Origin: Brachyhypopomus gauderio
Lineage: Eukaryota; Chordata; Actinopteri; Gymnotiformes; Hypopomidae
Assembly: GCF_052324685.1 (NCBI RefSeq)
Contig: NC_135220.1
Location: 12,275,639 to 12,339,638, forward strand
DNA length: 64,000 nt
Direction: 5' to 3'
The first letter of the stretch is position 1. Each line of letters starts with the position of its first letter. Under the pieces are notes generated by a model that was not told where the DNA came from, did no database searches, and saw nothing but the letters and a program-made list of their open reading frames with translations. Shown in pieces: positions 28,201-42,345 of the stretch. A program made the translations under genes and the position numbers.

Positions 28201-31200
28201 CGGACCGGCGCAAACCTGTTTTTTCACGGTACATCACTCACGCCACTCATGTCACTTCTTCTGTTTTTGCACTCTCAACTTTATGATCTTGAGACTTCTC
28301 TCTGTATGTAGCTACAATTAATTGCAGTCCCTTTAAGGCAGCCAACATATCAGTATTTCAGCTATGTGGTTAAGCCTGCTGAACTGATTAAACACCGGTA
28401 GTTGACCTGTAGTTAAAGGACCTTTTCTTTTTTATACATTAGTAAATATTTTGAGCATCCCAGGTTTGTCTTTGCTGTCTAATCTTGTTATTTGCTTTTC
28501 TCAGACACTAAGATGTCACAACCTATTCCTGAGTTAAAGAGCTCCGAGTCCACACGACCTTTGACCTTGGTCCAGCTTGGCCAGAAGCAGAACTCGTCTC
28601 GGGCTGTTGGCAGCATCAGTATTGCCAACACCCCACCTAGCGCCTACATAACAGACCCCCCCCACTCCAAATCCGACGCCCACTCTGAACAAGACAGCCA
28701 GGAGGAGGAGACACCACTCATCGGGCCACGTCCTTCTCCTGCTGAAGAGTGAGTGGTGGAAAATATGGAGCTCGGAGTCCTGAAATATGTGCTGTCTCTC
28801 TCTGGTGTGGCCTGTTAATAGAACTGGGTTTAACTGGGCCGTGAAGAAGAGCGTAAAGCACTCAGATGTGGTTTTCACAACTTGTATGGGTTTTCATACA
28901 TGGAGAGTTTAATACAATGCTGGGTAATTGGGTTTGGGATTTGGGGATTTTGGGTTTTTGGGTTATGGGAGTATTGGGTTATTGGGTTTTGGGTTATTGG
29001 GTTATTTGGTAATTAGGTTGGGGTTATACATCAAGATTCTTAATTCTGAACTATCACTAGAGAACATTGATTGTGATCCACCATGAGAAACTGACTGAAA
29101 TTAAGAATCTTACATCACAACAGTGTGCACTAACATCCAACCGATGGTTCAAATCACAAACACAGCACGTTTCCTTTATATTGTTAAATGCTAGCTAGTC
29201 ATGCTTGGTCTGGCACAGCTCCCTCCTGGGTGTTATTGTGGTAGCTTTTACTTTAAACATAATGGTCAAAGTAATGTTGTGTTTTCTGTCGATGTCAGAA
29301 CCTTAATGCATGGCCCTCAACGGGGCTGAGTAGGACTTGACTGGCTTTTGGTGTGTGTGGTGTGTGTCTGTAGTCCCAGTAGTCTGGTTTCCCTTCCGCC
29401 CAGAGCCCTGGCTGCAGTTCTGCTACTCTCTGTGCTTAGCTAACTCTGGTCTGGCAGGAGCAGAGCTGTCTGAGTTCTTCCTATGACTAACCCCCAGCTC
29501 CAGCATGCTCCAGCAAACCTTGAAGTCAAACTCTGAACTCTGATGAGTGTCTTTATCCTTCAGTCTGGGGCGAGAACGTAAGCTGGCCGCTGCCGCTCCA
29601 GGACGAAGATTCGCTGAAACATCTGGGTCGGAGGATTTAGACATCACAGATCTTCCTCCTCCTTGGCCATTTTCTGTCTCGGATACTGTCTGTTCTACAC
29701 TGCCCACCATCATGACAGAGAAGCTTCCAGACAAAACCACAGAAGAGTTTGTAGCGAGAAGAGCACCGTTGGCTGAAGAAGAAGATTATGAAGATGAGGC
29801 CTTTGAGAAAGTACCTGTAACCTCTAAAACTCTCCAAAAGGTCACAGCTGAACTCTCCAATAATACTCTGCGTATTAAAGATAAACCTTCAGAGGCCATG
29901 CATCATTCACTCACTCTTAAAGAAATAGACAGAGCACTGCCTGTGTCTTCCAGTCTGACCAAAGACACACTTTTTAATGAAAAGCCCAGTATTCATTTTT
30001 CACAGCAACTAGAGTCCAAGCCTGAGTCAGCAGACGTGCCTGGGCAGAAAGAGGAACCAACCACTCCAAATGCTGAATCATCTTCTCTCATTGCGTATCT
30101 AAACAGATCAGACGAGGACAAAGCCACGCTTAAAATCACAGCTACTTCTGTCCCATCTTTATTGTCCACCGAGCAAAGACAGACTCTGATGTCCCCATGT
30201 CCTAGAGAAACCTTGTCATTTGAGGCAGTTTTTTCCAAAACTGCTATTAACACACAGACAGCTGTATCTAGGGCCAGGTAAGAAGCAACATATACCAAGA
30301 GAATGATCTGTGATAAGCTCCATCCTCGATGCTAGTGTCCAAGGCAGTGAACACCCCATGCACATGTGTTTCTCAGTTTGACATCTCCCTGGCACCCTTA
30401 TCTTCCAGGCGGCTGAGTGGATTTGCATGCTAGGTTAAGCGTAGCCATTGAGAGCTCATTTTTAAAGCTGTTACACTGCTGTAAAATGGAAATAACAAAC
30501 AGAAACATGCAAAAAAAGAATCCTATAAAACAATACACACATTTTTATAAAAGTCAGTGTGTATTCTTCAGTCTGCACATCTGTATATTGAGCTTTGTAT
30601 ATGTAGGTATTGGGGTGCCTTTCTATGTTGTTTGTTTGTTGTGAACACATACTGTATTATATTTTCTCTCCTCTCTCTGATGTTCCTCTCTCTTTTACCA
30701 TGTTCTCAGCCTAAGTCAAGCCTTGCCAGATATGGAGCCCCTTCCGAAACTCAGCAACTCCAGCAGTGAGACAAACATGGGGGCGTTGCCCAGCAAGTCA
30801 GCTCTGTTGGAGATGGATTCTTCCAGTATACCTCAGTCCCCAGAGCCCAAGGCCCAGATGACATCAGCTCAGATGACCTCATTAGCCCAGATGACTTCAT
30901 TAGCACACCCACTACAGTCCCAGGAGTTCCAACAGCCATACCTTGCTCTGGACACAGAGAGTGCAGTTGAGGTGCGAGAGACCGTGGATCCATCTAAAAA
31001 AACATCAGCTCAGACAGAGGGCCCCATCTGGGCCGCCTTCGAGCAGAACGTGAAAGATCAGGAAGAGGAACTCTTCATTACAGAGGAGACTACAGAGACT
31101 ACAGAGGACGAAATGTGTTACAGCCTCACCAAAGCAGAACGGGAAGCAGGGGTTATATCCAGTGAGTCAACACCCAGGTAAGTGCAATGAAGTGAATAAT

Positions 31201-34200
31201 GTGGCTAATGTGATTTTAAAACCAGTATCCCCACTGTGTTTAAAACCAGTGTCCAAAGTGTGTTTAAAACCAGTATCCCCTCTGTGTTTAAAACCAGTGT
31301 CCAAACTGTGTTTAAAACCAGTGTCCTCACTGTGTTTAAAACCAGTGTCCCCACTGTGTTTAAAACCATTGTCCTCACTGTTTAAAACCATTGTCCTCAC
31401 TGTGTTTGACATCAGTATCCTCACTGTGTTTGACATCAATATCCCCACTGTGTTTTTCCCCTCACAGTGAAGATAAAGCCATTGATCAAGTGGAAGATGT
31501 GAAGAAAGACAACCTGAGAGAACCCGAAACTCTGGCAGCAGCTAACCTCACAGCACAACAAACCCCTCCCGTTACGCAGGAGAAGCCAAAAGAACTGGAT
31601 GTCAATCTAGGGCACTTGGTACAAGATACACCTCAAACCATTTCCACTAGCACTTGTCTGAAGGACAAGCCAAGCAGGACCTTAATGTGCTTAGATGGTC
31701 TCCAGCCTGTAATCAACACAGCGTTCAAAGATGAGGTGGAGAGAATAAATGCAAAGGGTTCGTCTGAAGCAGAGAGTCCATTATGGGCAAGTTTAGAGAA
31801 AAAGGCAGTGGAGAAAGGAACGGACTCAGGCCCAGACCAGGAGATTCTCTCTGATGGAGTTGGTGGAGGGTAAGTCTGAGAAAATGTCTGCTTTGCTGCA
31901 TGAGTTTGGCCTGCATTTGATATATCTGGGAACGCATGGGTTTTACCACTCATTAACTCTCCTGATACAGATTGTTCTGGCTTCCACATGGTAACAGCTA
32001 GCATTTAATCAAATATATATGCTTAAAATCACCATTTTAATCACCTCTCTGTGTAAGGAGTGTTTTAGATGGGATGGATAATCCCATCACTTACACACTG
32101 AGCAAAGGTCGCTTCACAGAGCACTTCTCTCCATTTTCCCCATCGCTGCCACCATACCTACAGTCAACACACACCAGAAGCCGAATCTCAGCCAGAGGAG
32201 CACGACGTTCTCCTCTTATCATCTACACAGACCCAACAGCAGGAGGATGATCACAGTAGCTCTGGACGTTCCAGTGCCAAGCCACAGGAAGAGTTTATAG
32301 TTCAAAAACCCAACATGGAATGGATGACAGTGACTTCATGTAGGGAGACGCTGAACTCTGGAAGCTCTGAGAGTCAAACTACAGAAGAGCAGAGGCAGTC
32401 GGGTTCTCCTGCCCCCCCCTTGGAATTGCCCCTGGGGTGGGATGGAGGTACTGATTGTCTGAAACAGACAGATGTTCCACTCCAGCTGAAAACAGTGGCA
32501 CAGGTGGGCGATGCTCCATGCAGTGAGAAGCAAGGCTGTGTGTCTGACCAAGCTGACATCTCTGTGGGCCTCGTTTGGGGGATTTTGGGTGCTCTGTACA
32601 GAGGGTAAGTGTAGGAGGAAAGAAGCACCAGCACAGGCTAACGCACTCCTGCATGGCGCCTCATATCAGCGGTTGCTGTTGGAGACAGCTGACATAAAAA
32701 CAGTGGCTTGATAATAAAGGATTTGCATGCACTGAAAGCAGAAATGCAGTGCTTGTCTACGGAAGCAAAAAAAAAAACATAAACATCCCATTAGCTGTGA
32801 ATTCATCCATTATTTGTCAGTTCCATTCATACTTTGCTTGTATTTCAGGGCTGCGTGTTCGCGAGACCAAGTGCTATGATTTGTAATGTTTGTGCATGTG
32901 GTGAATTCTGTTGTTCGAACCTTTCTTGATCTCCAGTTACGAGACAGTGACTTCCATGTTGCTGCAGTCAGAAACAGTTAAAACTGATGACACAGAATCT
33001 GCAAATGTGGACGAGATGCGAATCCTTCCACCAGAGCTCTTCAGCGACGCTGCAGATCCGACAGAGCCTATCAAAGAAGGATCCAGAATGTCGATTCCTG
33101 AAGAATCTGTGGAGCCCATGGAGTCTTCAGGACGGAGCCTCGTTGAATGTTTGAGGCTGGCCGCTGCAGAATCAGAGAGAGGCCTGACCCAGGAGCTGAA
33201 GTGTCAAACAAGTGACGATGAGAAAAGGGAAGCAGAACGTGAAGTGAAGATGTTCAAGGAGGAGCTCCTCACACCGTCTCCATCAGAAGAAGATAAAACT
33301 GTGACAAACGAGCCAGACCCTGCAGCACGTAAGAGCACATTCAAGGGTGGTGAGAAGACCCGCGGGACATCACCCACTCAAACACCCTCAAAAACCGATC
33401 AAGCCACGAACAACAGCGGGCCGCTCGGTCCTGGCTCCACTGATGTCATTCCTCCACTGACAGAAGCAGACTTTGATGACATAGCGAGTGAACAATGGTC
33501 AGGGAAAACTAATGAAGATGAACCTGTTAGCAAAGATCAAGCACAAGTAATGCCAAGCCCTCAGAAGGCCGATCGGTATCCAACTCCCCTGGTCCTGTGC
33601 CTGGAGGACGAGTCTTCGAATGAAGACTTGGAGTTTGAGACTGCACAGGAAGACATAGGCACAGTGTGGCTAGCTGAACTTTACATGGATGATAGGTAAG
33701 TGCATGAGGTCCCTGCCTTGTGCACTGCATCGTATCACGTGGCTGGGCATACTGGCATATGGCCTGCTGTAAATTTCCTGGATTGGCTGTGAGAAACATG
33801 TGTTATTACCTGTTGAAACATGGTGCATTACATATTAGAGTATGGCATTTTGTCTTGGCAACGCCTGGCTTTGCAGATGCTGAGAATACCCCACCTGAGG
33901 GTTTGCAGATGCTGAGTCTTCTCAGGTCAAAGATTTGTAGTTTGTTTTGGAATGCGTATGATTACGTTGAGCATCGGGCTGCTCTGATGTTTCCTCCTGA
34001 TGTTCTTGTGATAGCTTCGTCTGTGTCACTGGAAAGTGCATGTGTTCTCTGTGTGGAGCCGTGTGCACGAGTGCAGGGCTGCAGCCGAGCACAAGCCCTC
34101 TACGCACTGCAGCAGTGAACCACATGCTGTGAGCTTCATTACTGCTGCTCTGTGCTTGCAGGAGTGGGAATTGCACCGCTTTTTGCTTTCACGGCTGTTG

Positions 34201-34810
34201 CAGATTGATTATGAAACGGAGTCTGCTCGTATGTGTGTGGCATGTGCAGGAGAAAGAGTTGCATGGTGACAGGACAGTGGCATGGACAGGGGACACATGG
34301 ACAGGGGACGCATGGACAGGGGACACTGGCATGGACAGGGGACACAGTGACATGCACAGGGGACGCATGGACAGGTGACACTGGCATGGACAGGGGACAC
34401 AGTGACATGCACAGGGGACGCATGGACAGGGGACACAGTGACATGCACAGGGGACGCATGGACAGGGGACCTATGGACAGGTGACACTGGCATAGACAGG
34501 GGACACTGGCATGCACAGGGAACACAGTGACATGCACAGGGGACACAGTGGATTGTGAACATAAACACTTTAACTGCTCAGATCCAAACACGTCTCAAAA
34601 CCCACTGGATGGTATTTTAACCCACAGCTGGATAATTGTCCAAAACACACTAATGCTAAAGTAGTTGCAGACTGTCTAAGTCAGTGACCTAAAGGTAATT
34701 GGACATTTCACTCTCTGAAGAGAAGACTGGAAGGAAAAACCCAGAAGATGAACTTGGAAATAGCGAAATTAGAGGCCAGGCTGACGATCACCAGGGAAAT
34801 CCTCAGTGCT

Positions 34811-34906
<96 letters not shown>

Positions 34907-34929
34907 ATGTGTGCGCGCGTATGTGTGTG

Positions 34930-35005
<76 letters not shown>

Positions 35006-38000
35006 ACATATGAGTTGCATAGTTCACAGGTGATTTGCAATGAAACACAGAAACTGTTTTTACAGGATATGTTCATTTTTTACCACCATGAAACATTGAC
35101 TTAATGAAGAACTCTGGTTTGTATATGATAGATCCCCTTTAGCATGGATGGTAAAACCCCACAAATGACATGTGAGCATCTGCACATTAACCCCACTGTG
35201 TTTCATTTCAAATCTAAAGTGTTGAAGAGAAAACAACTACAAAAGCTGCTAGTAACAGACAGCACTGAGCATGCCTGAAGCATGGGGCCAGTTGGTTTTG
35301 TCTTTCAGCAGCTGTTGTTTGTTTAGTGGTGTTTGCAACCAGTATTATCATATTACTCGACCATTAATTGAATAAGAGATTCTGTATTAGTGCTGCCACT
35401 CCTTACTGGTGTCCCCTTTCTCCCAGCCGGAGGGAACCTGTAGAGGCGGTGGGCCTCTCTCCTCCCCGCCCACAGGTGCTGGACCGGCCTGCTCCTCCGT
35501 CAGCACCAGTCGGGTCTGCAGCAGCATTACAGAACTGTCAGGCAGCGCAAACCTGTTCTCCACAACCTGCAGAAGACGTTTCATCTCCTCGAAGCGTGAA
35601 AAGCACGAAGGAAAAGGCTGAATCCACAGACACTTTGCGGGATGTCGGCCCTGACGCTGTCCACCAGGACATGGTGTCTGGCTCTGTGGCCAGAGTTCTG
35701 GCTCCAGCACCACGCAGCAAGAAAAAGGATATTTCCACATCAGCTGTGAATGGACAGAGAGGAAGCAAGAATGAGGAACAAACGACAGAAAGCAGCACCT
35801 GCACATCAGAGCACCCTGCTGAATACAACAGCAGTGCTGACCTCAGCATCAGAGCGGAGAAAGAGAGTTCCAAAACCGAGACCACAGCCTCAGCTCCCTC
35901 GGAGAACATTTTAATATCTCCTATAAAACAGTCCCATATCCCTGAAGTGGAGGAGGCAGCTGTCTCCGTGATGGATGTGTCTGCAGAGACGGCAGCTGCA
36001 ACCCAGCCCGAGGAACCACGTGGCGCTTCAGACAGAAGCTCTGAAGAGACAGACACGTCGGAGGAGAGCATCCTACTGGGCAGACTGAAGAAGATGGTGG
36101 AGGATGCGGAGGACTCACCTGTTCCTGCTCCTCGCTCCAGGAAACGCCTCATCCCCTCCAAGTCCGATTTTGATCTCCCCCCATCTCCTCCTCTTCAGGT
36201 GAAAGCGGGCAGTGCGACACCTGGACCTGAGTCAGTGAGAGAGCAGAGTCAACCCTTTCCTGCACACGGGCTTGCCGCAGCAGAGACCACTGACGATGCC
36301 GGTGTAGAAATGGCCGACACACACACTGAAGAAAAGAGGCCATTCGAAAGCCTAAGTGAGACTCTACCAGAGTCTGTACTACCGTCATCAGACAGCAGTA
36401 TGAGGGGCGGAGTGTCAGAGCTTGAGCCTGGACAGACCCGGACATCTGACAGGAATTACAAGTCTCTTAAAAAAGACGTTTATCCAGAGAAGCCAAGTGA
36501 AAATAGACCCATTATAGCTGAACTTTGCACTGGTGCTGTTAAAGCAGTGGCCATCACCCCTGACAACACAGATGTTGGTGCAGATACAGTAATGGCTGTC
36601 CCCGCCAACCACACAGATGTTGGTGCAGATACAGTAATGGCTGTCCCCACCAACCACACAGATGTTGGTGCAGATACAGTAATGGCTGTCCCTGCCAACC
36701 ACACAGATGTGCCAACAAACAGAGCTGGAAATGAGAGACTTCCTGAAAATGACAGATATGAAGAGATTCAAATAGAGAAGTTGAACCCCCCCAGTACAAT
36801 GCAGGATAACATGTAAGTTAGAGCAAAACACCACTCATGCTATATGCTGTGGTAAATTAAGTCTGTACAAACCATGAAATTCCACATGTCCTTTGACATA
36901 CAGGATCTTTCTTAAGCCTCTCTCAGAATTTTGTATGTATCTTTTGTTTGTGCATAAGAAATGCACATTGACTTGCACAACAACAGACGTGCCATTGCTT
37001 GTAAGTTTGTTAATATATCAAATCTGTTTATGAAGTGTAATTTTTGTTATATTATAAATCCACTGAACCAAAACTCACCAAAGAGAAAACATCTCTAATA
37101 AAGCTATAAGAATAGCTTAATGTATCTGAAAATTTATTCATTTTGGACTACTAGGGCTATGCTATATTATATTATCGCGCTATAATATATTATTGCACTA
37201 CAATATATTATTATGCTATATTACCCCAGAATGTCTGGCACTGTCACGTTGTAGCTCCCCCAACTATTATCATCCCCTGATCAAATGTGAACAGACCGTC
37301 CAGGTTCCGACTAACGTGCCGGTGAAGATGACAGTACGTCATTCTACAGCTCTATCCTGTTTTTATTCCATTTTACAGATGTGATTTGCTGCCAAAAGAT
37401 TCTTCTAGATCAGCTATTCAAGGAACCAGTGAACCTGATGGAGAGACTCACCCCCCAAGTACTCACCCCCAGAACACTCCACCCCCGAGCGATAGCTCAA
37501 CAGCTGCTCGTGAAGAATCACCATTACTGGAGACAACTCCCACAGTTGTGCCTCCTCAACGCAGCAAGAAGAAAACCATCCCACCCCCAGTAAAGACAGG
37601 AGAGGTCAGCCAGGACATCCGCACACCTGAACAGGTGAACAGTGTGGCTGAGTTACATGAGAGATTTCAAGCTTGAGGATGAAGGAAAGTTTAACCTTAA
37701 TGGCAAAAAAACTTAAACAATTCTCCCTCATTCTTTATTGGCATGTATAGTATACGGAATACAACGTTTATTAGGTACACCCCAACCTTCACACAATTTA
37801 TACAACAGGTTATATTTCGGGTGTAAAATCGTGTTTTTGATATCAGTGTCCAGCTGAACATGTCAATGGGCAAAATGCAGATTTATAAGGATTTAATGAG
37901 AACAGAGTGAAGAACAAAACACTACCAGTGATCCGTGTCCAGTGATCAGTGTCCAGTGATCCGTGTCCAGTTATCAGTGTTCAGTGATCAGTGATCTGTG

Positions 38001-41000
38001 TCTAGTGTTCAGTGATCAGTGTCTCTTGTGGTTAAGAGGGATCAATGATATAAATATACAATCAATAAGAGATTGAAATGTAATATAAAGCATCACTTAT
38101 TACTAAAGGTATGTCTCTCTCTCTTTCTCTCTCACTTTCTCTCTCTCTCTCTCTCTCCCTATCTCTCTCTTTCCCTCTCTCTACTCTAGACTACCTCTCC
38201 CCTACCAAGTCCAGGACTAGTAACTTCTACACAGTCTCTGCTGGATTGGTGTCAGGAGATTACTAAGAATTATAAGGGCGTGAAGGTCACAAACTTCAGC
38301 ACTTCCTGGAGGAACGGCCTGGGGTTTTGTGCCATCTTGCATCACTTCCACCCTGACAGAATGTGAGCACATGGAACTTCTCAGCCCCCTTTTAAACAAT
38401 AGTGCTAAATGTAACAGCTCTTGTTATAATTGTAATGATGCTCGTGCAACCATTTCACAACAGATGCATCCAAACATAAATCATTTTGGGTCATGTGATG
38501 AAGGTCTCTGCCTAACAGCACCACACACATATTTTGTATTTTCTAGTTGTGTAACATTTCTCATTGTATCTTCTATTTCAGTGATTTTGATGCACTGGAA
38601 CCCCATAACATACAGCTCAATAACAAGAAAGTAAGTAACATGATCTCTTCCTTTATTACTCATTCACAAAAAAAAGAATAAACAAATGAACAAAGACATT
38701 ATGCAAAAGACAGAGGTAACGTTCAACCTTCTGCTGTTTGCTCATCGCTGCAGGCCTTTGACAGTTTCGCAGCGCTGGGCATCTCTCGTCTGTTGGAACC
38801 GTCGGACATGGTTCTGCGCTCGGTGCCGGACCGTCTCATCGTGATGACCTACCTGAGTCAGATCCGTAGCCACTTCACAGGCCAGGAGCTGAGCGTACTG
38901 CAGATAGAACGCAACAGCAGCCAGACCAGCTACGCGGTGGCCGAGCCCGGCCGGGGAACCGACCTGCACGCCGCCGCACGCTTCTGTGCCCAGAGGCTGC
39001 AGGCCGGAGCTTTGTCTGCGGACGCTAATGGAACGCACGGCCCGGGGCAAGAGGCCACAGCAGAGGGGGGCAAACCCAACGGCAGCCTGGTTCCACCACC
39101 GAGGACTAAACGAGCAGGAAAGACAGAAGAGATTAGCTCCGAGGGAGGAGAGCAGACGCCCGTGGCACCACCGCGAACAAACGCCGCTGCGTTTAAATCG
39201 GGCCTTGGCCACGAGGTCGGATCCGCTGGCAGAGACACAGCACCCACAGGCTCTGTAGATCTCTTCTACTTCTTTTGGTCTGTGATTCCGTGGTTCAAAA
39301 TATATATAATGCGGTTGTTGTATTTTCTGCAACAGAAAGCTAATGACGAGGTGGAAGGGACCAGGCGCCCTGCAGATGCTGCAGACAGTGTTGAATCTGG
39401 TAGGCTCTAACACGTTTATGTCATCAGACATGGAAACCTACCCTGACGTTTGTTTTACCCCTGCAATAACAACAAAACACAAGGACACAGAAACACAAAA
39501 TTCTCATCAGGAGTTCCAACATAGATTAAGAGGTCCTTGTGGAGCGAAAGTATTTGTATATTTAGACTAATTCTCACTATTTACAAAAGTCTTAAATGGT
39601 TTATTTGCAGAGTCTTGCGAGTTGCCAAAAGAGCCCAGGCACGTGGAAGAAGAGAGCATGGTGGGTCCACCCTCCATCAGCCTCCACCCGCACATCTTCA
39701 GACTGCTGTACTTATGTTGCCTAATCGAGCCTGTCCACTCTTCTGTCTTACCTACCTGTTGGTCGGTTGGTCTGTGTCTGCCTTCTCCTTTCTGTCTTTG
39801 TCTCCCTCTGTTCCTGCTCTATCGCTGTCTGTGTGTTCCACGTGTGTTTGTTGTGGTTCATTGTGTGCGTTCCACGTGTGTTTGTTGTGGTTCGTTGTGT
39901 GTGTTCCACGTGTGTTTGTTGTGGTTTATTGCGTGTGTTCCACGTGTGTTTGTTGTGGTTTATTGCGTGTGTTCCACGTGTGTTTGTTGTGGTTCGTTGT
40001 GTGTGTTCCACGTGTGTTTGTTGTGGTTTATTGCGTGTGTTCCACGTGTGTTTGTTGTGGTTTATTGCGTGCGTTCCACGTGTGTTTGTTGTGGTTCGTT
40101 GTGTGTGTTCCACGTGTGTTTGTTGTGGTTCGTTGTGTGTGTTCCACGTGTGTTTGTTGTGGTTTATTGCGTGTGTTCCACGTGTGTTTGTTGTGGTTCG
40201 TTGTGTGTGTTCCACGTGTGTTTGTTGTGGTTTATTGCGTGTGTTCCACGTGTGTTTGTTGTGGTTTATTGCGTGTGTTCCACGTGTGTTTGTTGTGGTT
40301 CGTTGTGTGCGTTCCACGTGTGTTTGTTGTGGTTCGTTGTGTGTGTTCCACGTGTGTTTGTTGTGGTTCGTTGTGTGTGTTCCACGTGTGTTTGTTGTGG
40401 TTTATTGCGTGCGTTCCACGTGTGTTTGTTGTGGTTTATCGTACGTGTCCCGTGTTGCTCTGTGGGCAGCGTCTGCAGGACACCAGTCAGTATGTTCTGA
40501 GTGAGCAGCAGGCCCTGGAGGCGGAGCAGAACCACATCGACAGCAGAGCAGCGGTGGTGGAGAGGAGGCTCAGACGCCTGATGGAGACAGGTGAGACAGG
40601 GACACAGGTGAGACAGGGAGACAGGTGAGACAGGGACACAGGTGAGAGAGGGACACAGGTGAGAGAGGGAGACAGGTGAGACAGGGCCATGTGATGCCAT
40701 GTGATGGTGATACAGGTGAGACAGGGACACAGGTGAGAGAGGGAGACAGGTGAGACAGGGACACAGGTGAGAGAGGGAGACAGGTGAGACAGGGACACAG
40801 GTGAGAGAGGGAGACAGGTGAGACAGGGCCATGTGATGCCATGTGATGGTGATACAGGTGAGACAGGGACACAGGTGAGAGAGGGAGACAGGTGAGACAG
40901 GGACACAGGTGAGAGAGGGAGACAGGTGAGACAGGGACACAGGTGAGAGAGGGAGACAGGTGAGACAGGGCCATGTGATGCCATGTGATGGTGATACAGG

Positions 41001-42260
41001 TGAGACAGGGACACAGGTGAGAGAGGGAGACGTGTGACGGTAAGACAGGTGAGACAGGGACACAGGTGAGACGGACACAGGTGAAAGAGGGAGATGTGTG
41101 ATGGTGAGATAGGTGAGACAGGGACACAGGTGAAAGAGGGAGATGTGTGATGGTGAGATAGGTGAGACAGGGACACAGGTGAAAGAGGGAGACGTGTGAC
41201 GGTGAGACAGGTGAGACAGGGACACAGGTGAAAGAGGGAGATGTGTGATGGTGAGATAGGTGAGACAGGGACACAGGTGAAAGAGGGAGACGTGTGACGG
41301 TGAGACAGGTGAGACAGGGACACAGGTGAGACAGGGAGACGTGTGATGGTGAGACAGGTGAGACAGGGACACAGGTGAGAGAGGGAGACGTGTGATGGTG
41401 AGACAGGTGAGACAGGGACACAGGTGAGAGAGGGAGATGTGTGATGGTGAGATAGGTGAGACAGGGACACAGGTGAGAGAGGGAGACATGACGGTAAGAC
41501 GGGTGAGACACAATTAAAAAAATAAGACATAATGAGAATGTTTAGACACAGGGGGATGGTGAGACAAGTAAAGGCACATTTAGACAATGAGACATGGAGA
41601 GACTGGAAGCTTAATTGAAGTAGCACCTAGCAGCAGAGATTTCCCATGTGAATTCGGTCATGTGAGTGATGCATGATCAGAACAAAGATTCAAAGTCAAC
41701 AGGAAATCCCAGCTTCCTTTTATGTCACACAAAGAATGACAATGAAACAATGGCGGGTGAACTTTAGTAGCTGCAGTAAATTGCACAAGCATTGTTCTTT
41801 AACTATGGGGTATTTTAAAGGTCTTTTACTATAATCGTTATGTGGTTCCCTCCTAACTGTAGGATGTAATCTGTTTTAAAGGGAGTGATAAAGAACAAGA
41901 GGAGAAGCTGATCCAGGAGTGGTTCACACTGGTGAATAAGAAGAACGCTCTGATTAGGAGACAAGACCACCTGGAACTACTGTAAGAGCTGATCCATGCT
42001 AGTTTACATCTGTGCTAATCCGCACAGAAAACGATGTTTGAGTGATGATCAGCACACGGGCTGCTCGCTCAAGTCATCCCTGTGGTGTCTCTGCAGGCAG
42101 CAGGAACAAGACTTGGAGAGGAGGTTTGAGCTGTTGACCAGAGAGCTGAGAGCCATGATGGCTGTCGAAGGTAGGAAGCAGTTTGTCGTGCCGTCATGGG
42201 GCGCATTTCAGAGGCCAGTGTGAACCAGAATGTGTGTGAAGATGTGAACTGATGTCCTTC

Positions 42261-42345
<85 letters not shown>

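Noticed and set aside
32058-32163. Possible extra ehbp1l1 exon ([16 protein letters not shown], similar to [10 protein letters not shown] at about 31110)
   Set aside because: It opens in phase with exon 16 but has no donor giving the frame of exon 17, whereas the acceptor at 32163 joins in frame directly. It may be a decayed or alternative exon.
39537-40628. ORF of 363 residues on the + strand and partners of 189-292 residues
   Set aside because: The 34-bp repeat is stop-free in several frames; no protein family is present apart from the true exon 26 at its right end.
40266-41626. Minus-strand ORFs of 313-415 residues with [10 protein letters not shown] repeats
   Set aside because: Reverse translation of the donor-derived minisatellite. 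No domain or codon signal.
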